NCBI GenBank assembly: GCA_013140935.1
Contig: JABFSD010000372.1
Span: 1-5,971 of the forward strand
Direction of reading: 5' to 3'
DNA from: Acidobacteriota bacterium
Lineage (GTDB): Bacteria; Acidobacteriota; Blastocatellia; RBC074
DNA length: 5,971 nt
The stretch's first letter is position 1; every line of letters begins with the position of its first letter. Positions 5,933 through 5,971 of this stretch are shown one piece after another. The notes beneath the pieces were generated by a model that saw only the letters and a list, made by a program, of their open reading frames with translations, did no database searches and was not told the DNA's origin. The position numbers and the translations under genes are program-made.

Positions 5933-5971
5933 AGATTCACGCTACCCTCCAAAAAGAAAGCTGCGAAGTTG

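Overview
The window looks like a chromosomal stretch from a free-living Gram-negative-type bacterium of moderate-to-high GC. It is densely coded, and its gaps carry short dispersed-looking repeats (CCACGAA units, CAGGATT units, a long perfect palindrome). Together with an ECF sigma factor and an NRDE-family protein, this suggests an Acidobacteriota-like (perhaps Blastocatellia-like) genome. That assignment rests on general impression, not on a marker gene. There is no rRNA, tRNA, transposase, phage gene or CRISPR array.

Layout. Left part, minus strand: a MIP-family channel (aquaporin type) that runs off the left edge, preceded by a GlcD/D-2-hydroxyacid-dehydrogenase-type FAD oxidoreductase. 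A 102-base gap with a small hairpin separates them. Centre, plus strand: a STAS-domain protein followed by an ECF sigma factor, together forming a likely two-gene operon. A near-consensus sigma-54 (-24/-12) promoter lies just ahead of the STAS gene, in the intergenic region that also holds a CCACGAA repeat cluster. Right part, minus strand: an NRDE/TANGO2-family protein whose stop overlaps (ATGA) the start of a fused DedA/VTT membrane domain plus ATP-grasp ligase. The sigma factor and the fusion gene converge on a perfect 37-bp inverted repeat. The last 181 bases are non-coding and hold a phased CAGGATT repeat and a small hairpin.

How the parts may work together. The FAD enzyme probably oxidises a small 2-hydroxy acid (glycolate, D-lactate or similar). 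The adjacent channel has an unusual predicted pore and might pass a small solute, but no link is proven. The STAS-ECF pair reads as a regulatory unit, possibly switched on by a sigma-54 activator, which would make a sigma cascade. The NRDE and DedA-ATP-grasp genes are probably translationally coupled. Their joint role is unknown, but the fusion puts a lipid-carrier-transporter-like membrane domain and an ATP-dependent carboxylate ligase in one polypeptide. This is the most distinctive protein in the window.
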